Shown here one piece after another: positions 43,389-55,100 of a stretch of 63,745 bases of DNA. The stretch is from Branchiostoma floridae (Eukaryota; Chordata; Leptocardii; Amphioxiformes; Branchiostomatidae), in the NCBI RefSeq assembly GCF_000003815.2, contig NC_049997.1, positions 2,886,485 to 2,950,229 on the forward strand. The letters are read 5' to 3'. Each line of letters starts with the position of its first letter. Positions within the stretch are counted from its first letter, which is position 1. Position numbers and translations under genes: made by a program. The notes beneath the pieces were generated by a model, which did no database searches, had not been told where the DNA came from, and saw only the letters and a program-made list of their open reading frames with translations.

Positions 43389-43394
43389 AATAAA
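43389..43394 (+). terminator. PATL1 polyadenylation signal candidates
   Basis: AATAAA lies 121 bp after the stop codon, and a second AATAAA lies at 43737-43742. Either could end the transcript. From about 43.75 to 46.08 kb no further gene is visible, only AT-rich intergenic sequence. Confidence 0.45.
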
Positions 43395-46099
43395 ATTGTC
43401 AGCGGTAATGACTGAGAGATGATCAGAGATATTTTGTACAAGGCTGTTCAAAAGAATCTACAATAGCGTAATTTAAAAAAAAACTTGTATCATTAACAAA
43501 GAAAGTTAAGATGATATGAAAGGAAGGTGCTATCAAGTTTTGTTTTTTCCCTTTTGTAGTTTGTGCTATAGAAATGCAAATTTTAAATAAGTGTAAAAAA
43601 TGACCTTCCATTTTTGTTGTCATGACATTTTGAGGCATTTTTTGCTCCATGTAAGATGTAGGAACAGTCAGAATAAAAAAAAGTATGATAAAAAAGCACC
43701 TTTCCTGATACAAAACCTTTTGTGATTCTTACAGTTAATAAAATTTTGATGGCAATTTGATTTTCTTTCATAATCTGTATTACTTGAGGACGGAAAAAAG
43801 TACTTAAGATATAGATACATCCCACTTTCATAAAGCTACTTTATGTCCTGATTTGGATATCTTGTTACTCTGATTTAAAATTTTTTGATGCACTGAGAAA
43901 GTGGAGATCTGAAATGGACTGCTTTAAATTTGTATATGTATTTATTAGCAAATAGATTGGAACTTGAAGAGTAATTGGTTTACCTACATTGTGTGAAAAT
44001 CACCCTGTACTCTACTGTGACTCTAAGGGTATAGCTTACAATGGAATGTTGTTTATGAAGTTTAGCCTTTTTCCGTTTGTATCATTTATGATCTTTTGTA
44101 CAATTTCTACATGACTTGTGCATTACAGGCATATAATGTTATATTACAGGCATATCGTACCCATGTATGAATACTGTAAACATTGATACGGACATTCAAC
44201 TACAGTTTTGTATTTCTTTAGTACAGTTATTAGACAAGTTGTCACTTTTGATCTTAAGGATCACATTTTGTAACAAATACGTATTCTTTAAGCACAGTAT
44301 GCTTGTACATTGGCAGCTTCAAACTCTGTATAATGTTAAACGCTACATGTTTTTGAATGCATAACAGTGCAAAGACCAAATAATTCTTACCACATTTATT
44401 TCAATGATGACTTAGTGGTTTGTGTTAGCAATTTTGATTAATTAACTTTCAATGCAAGATTGCAGGAATGTCCATAACAAATGTGTAGCATATATTTAAG
44501 ACAAACTTTGTACGAATGTACATATGCTTTGCTATAAACCTAGTCAAGCTTTTGAAAGCACTTGAAAGTTGCCAGTATGATTTTCTGTTCAAATTCTAAT
44601 TTTATCATATCACACAGCATATATGAAAAGAGCATGGTGAGAGAAGAAAAAAATTAGCATAGAACAAAACGAGAAAAAAAATTATTACTATTATAGGTAT
44701 TGAAGCTGATTAACCTTACAAAGTAGTAGAGTATGAACTTGTAGATCAACATTATGTGGTGGGTGAGGGCAACATTTGTTCAGATGCCCCAGGTGCATTT
44801 ATTAAGCCTGCTTGACACTCACAGGAAACGTTCTGTCTCATGTGGTCGTCTGACGTTTGTGCCAACTCGTGTACGTGGCGAGAGAAAAACGATTTGTGAA
44901 GGCCGGACTGTGTCACGGTTATTGCTCCAGTGTTGATTTGATTGCTCTTTATATAGTAGCTATAGGCCATGTAAAACTGCTGTTAGTCTCTAGATATGCT
45001 ATTGTTTATATTAAGTAGAATCCCTTCACTTATGGAATGATTGTGATTCGCTATTATATTTCAGTAGGTAGACGCTAGGAAGTTTTCCTTTGAATAGTTT
45101 TCTTATGCAGGGATTCTTTCTGTCAGATAAAGCATTGTGTTATGGTAGCTGGTATTGAAACAATGGCAAGACAACGAACAGCTAGTGTAGAAGAATGTGT
45201 GATGATGTGACCATGTGTCCACGAACGTTTCCTCAGAAGACATTGTGAGTCTTTAAGTGTGTGGTTGTGCCTCAAGGCTTGAGACGCTTTCCCCAAGTAC
45301 ATTTATTTTGGAATAAGGGGAAAGTGGTTCGTTTGGAAAAGGAACCTTATTAAAGAATGTATTTGTGTTATCTGGAGCAAGGGAATATAATTAAAACACA
45401 ATGAGCATCAGTTTTGACTTTGTGTATTCTTTGAAATGTCTATATTCTCAGCAATGAACAACATCTGTGGCTATAACAAATTGCAAGAGATTTGATTTTT
45501 TTTACTCGAGAGGTTTGACCATTCGAAGTGAAATAAGCACAACAGGTGCACAAAAATGCACACAAACAGTGTCATAGGGACATCGAAACGTAAGGGTGTC
45601 ATAACACGGACATTGGGACATAACGTTAGAGCTGTTACAAAAAATTCAAAATAGATTTGGTTTGTTGCTCACAACAGAATGCCTTGAAGTTCTGTTGCTG
45701 GGACAATGTGGCTGCCCATGGGCAAAATAATGGGGTTAATGTACTGATGATTGCAGCCCACTATACCTCCCACGAGTCGAGTCTGCCACCATTTTATGAT
45801 ACCCAGGACAGTCAACGTTCTAACATATGACATGTGACGTTAAAAGTGAACTACTAGTATCACTTCTGACAAATTAAGTAACATTTAGCAAGGCCACTGC
45901 AAATGTAGTATTTTGATGTTTCTTTGTAATGGTAAAACGCCCTATCTCTCCTCAGTACTATATTCTGTTGTTTTGCTGTCGTCAAAGATCTTAAGCCGCC
46001 TTAATTGGCGTGCCCCCAAGTAAATGACTTTCTAAAGCAAGTAAAAAAGTCATCGATCTTATGAGGCTTGACAGGCCGTTTGGGGTTAAAGGTCATACA

Positions 46100-46131
46100 T
46101 GACGTCATGGCTTCCCCGTAAAAAATGGCGG
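46100..46131 (+). promoter_or_regulatory. FUZ start region: CRE palindrome and ATGGCGGC initiator
   Basis: TGACGTCA lies at 46100-46107, only 17 bp before the start codon. The start itself is AAAAATGGCGGC, which matches the core of the known TISU/YY1 start element (ATGGCGGC) used by genes with very short 5' UTRs. Together they suggest a TATA-less promoter with transcription starting close to the ATG. This is inferred from motifs only. Confidence 0.45.
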
Positions 46132-49100
46132 CTTACTTGTTTTGCCTGACGACTGGGGGAGGTGTGCCGCTTTTTACTCGCTCTAAACCCGATCTCAAAC
46201 CCGTGAGTACCTCAACTTCGCTCAGACTTTGTAGTTTAGATAACGAGGGATACGTTGGGGTTCTTTTGCGGCACAGGAAATCGTATTTTAGTTGCATTTT
46301 CTGTCAGCAAAGCAGCTGCGTCGTTTGGCTAAGCTTATGATGTTGAGTTGGGTCACTGCAGGCTCTAAACCCGATCTCAAACCCGTGAGTGCCTCAACTT
46401 CGCTCAGGTTTTGTAGTTTAGATAATGTGGGATGTGTCTAGGCTCTTTTGCGGCGCAAGAAGTTGTGTTTTAGCTGCATTTTCTGTCAGCAAATTAGCTG
46501 CGTCGTATGTGAGTTGGGCCACTGCAGGTGCATATGTCGTCTGATGAAAAATGAATAACTCTTTCCAAACTGTCTAATAATTTGAAGTAATTTACTTCAA
46601 ATTATTAGACAGTTTGGAAAGAGTTATTACATCGACCTACTTTGTTCACAGCTCATTCGCTTAGGAATACTTTGAAATCGACATAAAGCTTGCGTTTGAA
46701 ACGTTTTATCCTGAAACTTGGGTTGGAGTCGTTGCAAATAAATTTTGCGAAGGCGCGCGTGAGGTCATAAAATTTGCCAACAACATCGCAACGGAATGCG
46801 AGCTTTTGGAAGATTATAGAAATCAGAATCTTTCATATCTCAAGTCCATCGTAGGGTACCCCTCGCCTTTTTAAACATAAAATTCACCCCCCAAAAAGTG
46901 AAAATTGTATGTATCTTGCCTATCAATAATTGTTATTAGAACGTTTTATTACACTTCACCAGTAATAAATCATAATAGAGTACGCTTACCTTGTTTATTG
47001 ACTTTGTCTCTTCCTGTTTATACTGCAAAACACCCCCTACTCCATAATTTGTACATGTATGAACCAGTTTTGATGCTGTATAATTTAGGTCATTAGATGT
47101 CCATTTTGACCATTTCCAGTTTTAGCTGCTCTTTTCATCCACCTTTTTGCCTTGCCGCCAGGCAAGGCTTTACGCCAGCTTTTTTCCATGGATCAATGGA
47201 CGGACCTTTTAACCCAGCCCTTCCAAAGCCCCTTCCAAAGGCCCTTCTTTCCTTGCCGAGATTCATGGCTTAGTTAGACAATGGTACATTCCAGGCGAGT
47301 ATTAAAACGCTCTTCTAGACGCATGTTACTGTATGTGGTCCAGCGTAATAAATCTACGCTTTAACTCACCATGTTTATATAAATATATATCACAAATTGC
47401 ATCAGAAGGAACTTAGTTTGTAATAAAAAATAATGCATATTCATTGTGGGTCAAAAAGTTTTACAAAACCTGTTTAATGTGCCAATAATTCATCTGACAT
47501 AAATTATGATAATGAGGGGGGGGCGACATGTGGAACTCGGGATTTTTAAGCGTAGAATCTAGTCTAACTTACCAAAATAACATAAAATACGCGGCAAGGC
47601 ACAGCTTTTTTAAAAAGATTTCTTGTTATACTTGTGACCTTGAAGTCAGATCAGGTTCAAAGGGTGACCTCAGGTCACTTTTTGATAGGATTTGTTTCAT
47701 CAAGCCATTCCCATACCTGTAGATTCAATTTGCTTAAGGAAAATCCCATTACTAGTATCCCATGAAGAAGTTGCAGTTAAGACTAAGACCTCTACAACCC
47801 CTCCTTTCACATGAAGTGTTTTGAATAGTCCATTAGCTTGTAGAACAAAAGTTGAAGTTAGATTGAGTATGAATACGTACGACATATTACTTTTTTGTAT
47901 AATGTAGTAATGAGACTTGGAGTTGAATGCAATGTAACATTGTAAGAAAAAAGAATTAAAAATGCAATGTTCTGTGACTCTTTTAAAACAGTACAATGTA
48001 TTGTATTCGCATGATAAACCTTTAATATTATCACCAACGTAAAGTGATGACAAAATCTATATTTCCAGTGACTTGTAGCTGCAACCTGAAAAGTTCTTGT
48101 CTGAGGCACATATCTTACTAATAAGGAGAAAAAGATGGCATGTAAGGAAAAGGTCATAATTTTCCCCACCAAGCTCTGCTTGGACTGTATACTCAAGGTG
48201 AATTACAAATTTTCTTCCAGCTCCCATATCCAGTGATAGGTTCCCTGAATGGTGTGCACATGTTCGGAGCCAATCACGATGCAAACCTGGTCAGCACCAC
48301 AACAGAGCACACCAAACTAGTATGGAGAGTTTATCATGACAGGTCAGTGGAGTCATCATCACATACTTTCATTAATCCTTATGATTTACTAGATAAACAA
48401 ACAGTGGGTGGGGCAAAGTTTATACAATGTACATGTAGGTAGTTGCTTAGTGATAGTAGAATTACATATGTATTACTTTTGTGTCTATTGATTTCAATGA
48501 AGCCATATGATTGGTCCTAAAACACGTCGACGCCCCCAAAAGACACATGTGGGAGCTAAAGCAGCTCTTCCAATGCTCAAAACAGCAGTACTTTATACAA
48601 TTAACTTTCTGTCATCTTGATTTCTTTGATGCACACCAATCTTTCTATTTACTGGAATGTTGGCAGGTCTGTTATATCAAGGAGGTTAACCTCCTTGGTT
48701 ATATTGACATACTGGCAGTGCCAGATTGCAGCCACATGTACACGCATTTATGGTAGCGTCATTTCATGACTCCAAATCAAATGTATGGTATTTGTTTTGT
48801 AAATTTATGTGCAGCAGTATTCAGTGGTTCAGGCAACCCAGTTTCTAGATTAAGAGTTTGGAGTATAAAGAGCCACACCTTGCACATATCTCAAGGAATC
48901 TGACCCATACATTCCGAGGGTTACACCCTAGTGTGACCCTGTCAGATTCAGTTAGATATCTTAAAACCAGATCCCGTACATATATGTACCACACATACAG
49001 AAGTAGTATGCAGGGTTGTACAAATGTCATAGTCATGTGATTTACAGTGCTATAGAGAAAAGTGTATTGTGCTTGTTTTGCAAACCTTTTGTATGAAACC

Positions 49101-52100
49101 AGAGTCTGCATTAATACCATACAATCGTACAGAAGTAGTATGCAGTGTTGTAAAACGTCCTAGTCATGTGATGTCCAAAGCTGAAAAGAAAGTTGTATTG
49201 TGCTTGCTTAATTTTGCAAACCTACTGTGTAACACAAATAGACAACAACAAACTTTGTGAGTTAGTGACTGAACCCTATTTTTCAAGTCTCATTCCTGAT
49301 CGCCAAAACACCTGTAGGTTAATTCCTTAGGCTGTTAATCGATGTGTCATTGCAGAGAGGCAAACAGTTGTAACAAAACAGTCTACTTGACCTTTGGCCT
49401 TCACCTTTTTACTACAGAGAATAAAAAAGATCCTAAACTGAACATTGGAGTAGAGAATAGCATTCATCAGTCTTTACAGTCATCACTTGAAGTTGGGTTC
49501 CAAAATGCCCCTACAAAAGTACAAACATGGTAGCTGGGTCGAAAGAAGACCATATTTGCACACGTACAGCCAAGCAAACATCAAATTGATTTGACCCAAT
49601 TTCATAGAGATCTACAACAGGCAAAGGGAAAGGACTCAATATTTTATTTCAAGAATTGAAGAAAAAATATCCAGTGTAATAGTAATACCTAGTAAATGAC
49701 AGCTAAGTACTACTGAAGATACAAAAATATTGCAATATCTGTTTATGATTGATGGAACTACACATGCACTTGCTTGTCTGTACATAAGTGTCACTCTGTT
49801 CTGTATACAATTTCAATATGTATGATAAAAGGAGAGATAATTGATATCTGTGTGAGATTATGACATGCTCGTCTTGCTTGTTACTTCAGTATCACGCTCA
49901 TTGTGATATCAGTGGACCAAAGGGCTTCCGATTCACAACTCCAGAGATTCCTAGACAACGTCTTCAATTCTATGGTAAGAAGAATGTCACTCTGTGTTTC
50001 CCTTCAAACTTATCATTATCTTTCTAGCTTAAATATTAACCACATTTCCAGCTTTTTTTCAGCTTTTGAATCACCTCTCCAGCTAGACGTGACTTCCTGG
50101 CTGATAAATAAAAGATTTCAGGTGGTCTACTTCTAAAGTTACCGTAGACAAAATAGTCCTTACCCAGTTATTGACTTTGAAGCTGTGTAAATAACCGAAA
50201 CATTTTTAGAACCCCAAATAGTTTTAAGTACTGTTCTTACCTTCAAGCAGCCTTCAAGGCTGTCACATGAACTAAGTTCCAACGAGAATCGAATTATTGC
50301 TCATTGTTTCTTCCGACAGTTTGTTTTATTAACTTGACGGGGCCACAAAAAGACTTTTTCCCAAAGTTTTGTACAATCCCTTGATGGCATAAAGCTAATG
50401 CAGTGATGTTGTTTTGACTCATTTGTACATCCGTGTGCAATGTTATTGTTGCTACCAATGACAATTTGTGCCCTGTACTCTGCATACATGTAGTATTCAT
50501 CACCTACCATTCTAGACAGCAAATGTTAAACTTAAAATGTAAGAGTAAAGATAATTACAATTAGACCAGGTATAGAGTAATGTGTTAGAATCTTATGGCT
50601 GCAAGAAGTTCCTTGTCAATAATACAAAAATTCCAGGTTGTAACAGTAACTGCCTTCCCATAGAGAGCCAATGTTTCGGATGTTTGGAGCTTAATTCGTT
50701 ACGATCCACCGACGAGATTTCAGTGGTTTTGAAAACCATTTGTGGAAAGGTTGCGCTGGTGTCAACTTTAAACCAATATTGACTTTTTCTTTCAATGCCA
50801 CATACCAGCACGAGTGTTTGCTGTGCAAGGCAGGGGACATATGGACATGCTGCGGTATAAGACTGGCAGGTGTTTGGATTGTAGGGAAGGTTTGAGCTGA
50901 GACACTGGTCCTTTGACTTTAGAAAGTCGTTAATCATATTTTAACGTCCCCATCTTGGATTCCCAGTAATTCTATATTTTAGGCCAAACAAATTTAGTTT
51001 CTTGGTTCTCAGATTTTTAAAAGTAAAAATACAGCGAGAGAACATCATAAAACTACAGGGTAGGGAGGAAAACTTGAATATGCCAGGCCCTGAATTCACT
51101 CCTTAAACTGCACCAAGGCACAAACCTGGTCCTCAGGCTTTATTTTTATAATGTTTTTTTTTTTTTTTCAATTAAGAATTTAAGAATTTTTTTTAATTCG
51201 AGAACCAACAAACTAAATAGGTGTAGCCTTACAGTACTTATTAGATTGATAGTATCGGATACTTTTGCGTGTTGTTTAAAAAAGTGGCTTTACCACTATA
51301 GTGGTAGATGTATTTTTGTCATGCCAGTATCCTAAAGAATTCAGGGCCTGGCATCTTCATATATCATATATCCAACTCTAAAAGTGAAGTGGCCACTGTT
51401 GTATCATTAATATTGCAAGAAACATGTACATTGTACAACATTTTTGCCAGTCAACCTAGTCCAAATCTTCATATATTATGCATCCGATTCTAAAGATGAA
51501 GTGGCCTCTGTTGTACATTTTGTATCATTATCATATTGAAAAAAAAAACATATACATTTTTGTCAGACTACTCTGAGAAAAAATGAAGCCCTTCTTGAAT
51601 GGAAAGATTTACAGGTCTTATCACAGATGTTGTCAGAATGATCTGAAGGAATGTTCTTATTGTTTTCACCATGATCCCCTGGCCTTTGTGTCATTAGATG
51701 CTTTTAGACCTACAGTAGCTGAACAAATAGGGAGTCTGGATATTTTGGGTCTCAAATTTCACTAAGAAATTTTCTGTCCTACAGGTCGTTCTGCAAACCC
51801 CTTGGGCCATAAAAGATTAATAGCATGTTCATTTATCGCCATGGTGACCTGTTAAGATTTAAGATAGCACTTAGATTGTAACCTGACATTTTGATTAGAC
51901 TCCAGGCTATTCCATAATGTTTGTCTTTCACAAACTAGGCCATATCATGATGAAATACTTAGTCTAATGTTTTACGCCATCATTGTGAAGGTATTCAAAT
52001 AAAAATGCCTTACTCCAAACAGACTACATGTGTACATGTAAATGCAAGAAAGTGATATATACTATAGTAAGGGCCTGGCCCTGAAGGCATTATCACACCT

Positions 52101-55100
52101 GTACAAGATCTAATGGGCCCTTTTCTTTTCAAAACTTCTGTTCCTAGTTTTTGCATTCCTTTGTGGAAAGTTAGAATGCATGTAATGTAATTATTCGGAC
52201 TAATGCATTGTTTTGTCCGAGGGATTAAGCCAGCCCCTTTGTTTGTTTTGCAGGTGCTGCTTTTAGGGCTAGATGAGTTAATTACAATTAAGAATGTGGA
52301 GAGATTGAAAAGAGATCTTCGTGTGAGTAGACATTTTTTTTTACTGTCTTTCCTATGACTTGAGTTTATACAGCAGCACAACCTTGAAAGTGTAGAGTTA
52401 CAGAAGTATTTTATGACTGCAGTTACTAGTAATATGATTTCCTATTCAAATAAGGTAAAGTCAAACTAGGACTCATCCTTTAAATTTTGTTCCATGCCAC
52501 TCATTTTTGGGAGTCCCTGATGTTAATTTTCCTTTGTTGAATCTGTCATTTTATGCTTACTAAAATGCATTTTCAGTAATTTTATGTCATAATATATATA
52601 GTCAGCCCTGAAAGCTGGGGACAGCCTAAGTCAGACCTATCTTTTATGATTATTATGAAAAAAATCCAGTTGTGCCAGAAGAGAAAGTTGTGTTTCGGCT
52701 ACAGGGCTGATCCTAGCAAATTTCTGCCAGCTCTAAGAGAATCCCTACATACAAAATTTTTCAGGACTGTGACCAGAAACGCAACTTTTTTTTCCTAGGC
52801 CTTACTTATATTCATTTTAATGCTTTTTTGCTTTCCAGAGCTGTTACCGTTTGATAGACTGTCTGATGGAGAGTTCTGAGATGTATGGTGATGTGACGGG
52901 ATGTGTAGATGTCATTGTGTGCCAGGAACAACTCATCTTACAAGTAAGCAGCACCTTCAGCTTGAAACAAAACAATTCTATATACTATGTACTGCCCTTC
53001 CATATTTAGAAGTGATCGGAAAGTTGTACAATCTAGATGAGTTTGCAAACTTTAAGATGCTTTGCTTGTTTCTCAGTTTGAGAATCGTTTAACTTACTTT
53101 CCATTAAATTCTTGTAAAATAGCCAAGGACAAAGAGGGTATTTAATTTTTTTTAAATTTTATGTTACTAAGTTAACATCTTCAGCTCAAACAAAACAACT
53201 TACAGATGATTTTGCAAAGATGCTTTGCTTGCTCCTTAGTGTGTTGATTTGTTTAACACACTTTCCATTGAAGAATTCTAAAATAGCCAAGGCCAAAGAG
53301 AGTATTTTTGAACTTCATCAGTAAGTTAATGGAAGAAAGTAAGCACCTTCAGCTCTAAACAAACAACTTACAGATGAGTTTTTAAGCAAACTTGCAAACT
53401 TTTAAGATGCTTTGCTTGTTTCTCAGACTATTGATTTGTTTAACTTTCTAAAAAGAGATTATTTTTAGCTTAAGGAAAAGTTGAAAAAAAGATGATGACT
53501 GACTGACTACTAAAGGTTGGAAAAAAATTAGCTGTCTTCAATTTGATTTTTTAAGTCTGTGAGATCTAAATTTAAGGTGTTGGGAAAATTTCTACAGACA
53601 TAACTGTACTTCTATTTGAAGTCAAGTCAAGTTTATTGCACAACGATTGTATCAGGTACAATGTATGGCAAGTAAAATGTATTACTAGCAACTACGAACT
53701 ATCTACATGAGTATACTAATCTAACATAATAGAAAATAAGGCGGAATAGTGTATTTTACATTGTNNNNNNNNNNNNNNNNNNNNNNNNNNNNNNNNNNNN
53801 NNNNNNNNNNNNNNNNNNNNNNNNNNNNNNNNNNNNNNNNNNNNNNNNNNNNNNNNNNNNNNNNNNNNNNNNNNNNNNNNNNNNNNNNNNNNNNNNNNNN
53901 NNNNNNNNNNNNNNNNNNNNNNNNNNNNNNNNNNNNNNNNNNNNNNNNNNNNNNNNNNNNNNNNNNNNNNNNNNNNNNNNNNNNNNNNNNNNNNNNNNNN
54001 NNNNNNNNNNNNNNNNATATTTTTGTGACGACCCTTTTCATTTCTAAACAATGTGCTCCAATCCTTAGTCTTGTTATGCTATTAGTGAATGATCTGTTTT
54101 GAATTGATAAAAGATAGTTTTCTAGCGCAAAGGTTGTCTTAATTTTTGGAATATGTTGCCAGTTTACTAATTTTCTTATCTTTTGTCTCCAGTTCGAAAG
54201 ATATGTGTCCTTTAGGCGTTCCTTGAACATGTTTCCAAAATATTTGGCATCGACATTAGGGTTTAGCCAAATATTTTGGAAACCATGTCTGCATAGTATA
54301 TCTTGTACATGTGTAATCCATTCATGTTCTTGAGCAACAGCAGTGTCGTACGCTTTTTTAACAATTCTATCATTAGACATATTGTGTAATCTAAGCCAAT
54401 ATTTAATCAGTCGTGTCTGGGTGTCTATATACAGTGGAAACACACCTAGCTCGCCCAGTACAGCAGCGTTAACAGAACTTTTAGGAACACTAAGTAATAC
54501 CTTACAGTAGTTAAGCAGTACATGTTCTAGATCAGGAATCTCGTAGGAAATATTAGGCTGCTCTAGTGTTACGTTCTGATTTCTCAGGGCGTCTGATTGA
54601 TATGTAATATTCAATTTGTCAGTATACTTCTTAAATCGAACAAGAACAGGACGGGTAGATGATGTATCATATTTCTTGCCAACACGGATAGCCTTAAGTA
54701 TATTTACATCCGGTCCCAGTATCGGGGAAATGATGTTTGAAACTGTATCTCTAACACTTTCATTCGGATATTCCTTAATTCCTTTTAGGATGAGCTCTTT
54801 GCTTTGAGCGTTTGTTCCAAGTATTTCCCCGCAGTAGAGCAAGATCGGCTTGACTAGGCTTTGGAATAAATCCAGGGCAAGAGATATCGAGGGATTATGA
54901 TTTGATGCTAGCAATGATTTAAGTTTAAAGGATGCTCGCATAGCTTTTACTCTGAGTTGTTTATTGGCACGGTGAAATGATCCTGATGGTGTGATGTCTA
55001 CTCCTAGGTAAGTGTAAAAGTTTGTGAAATTTATAGGTTGTCCTTGTGACTGAAAGGGGGAGCGTTTATTATAGTTAGCTCGCCCATTTTTTGAAAATAT

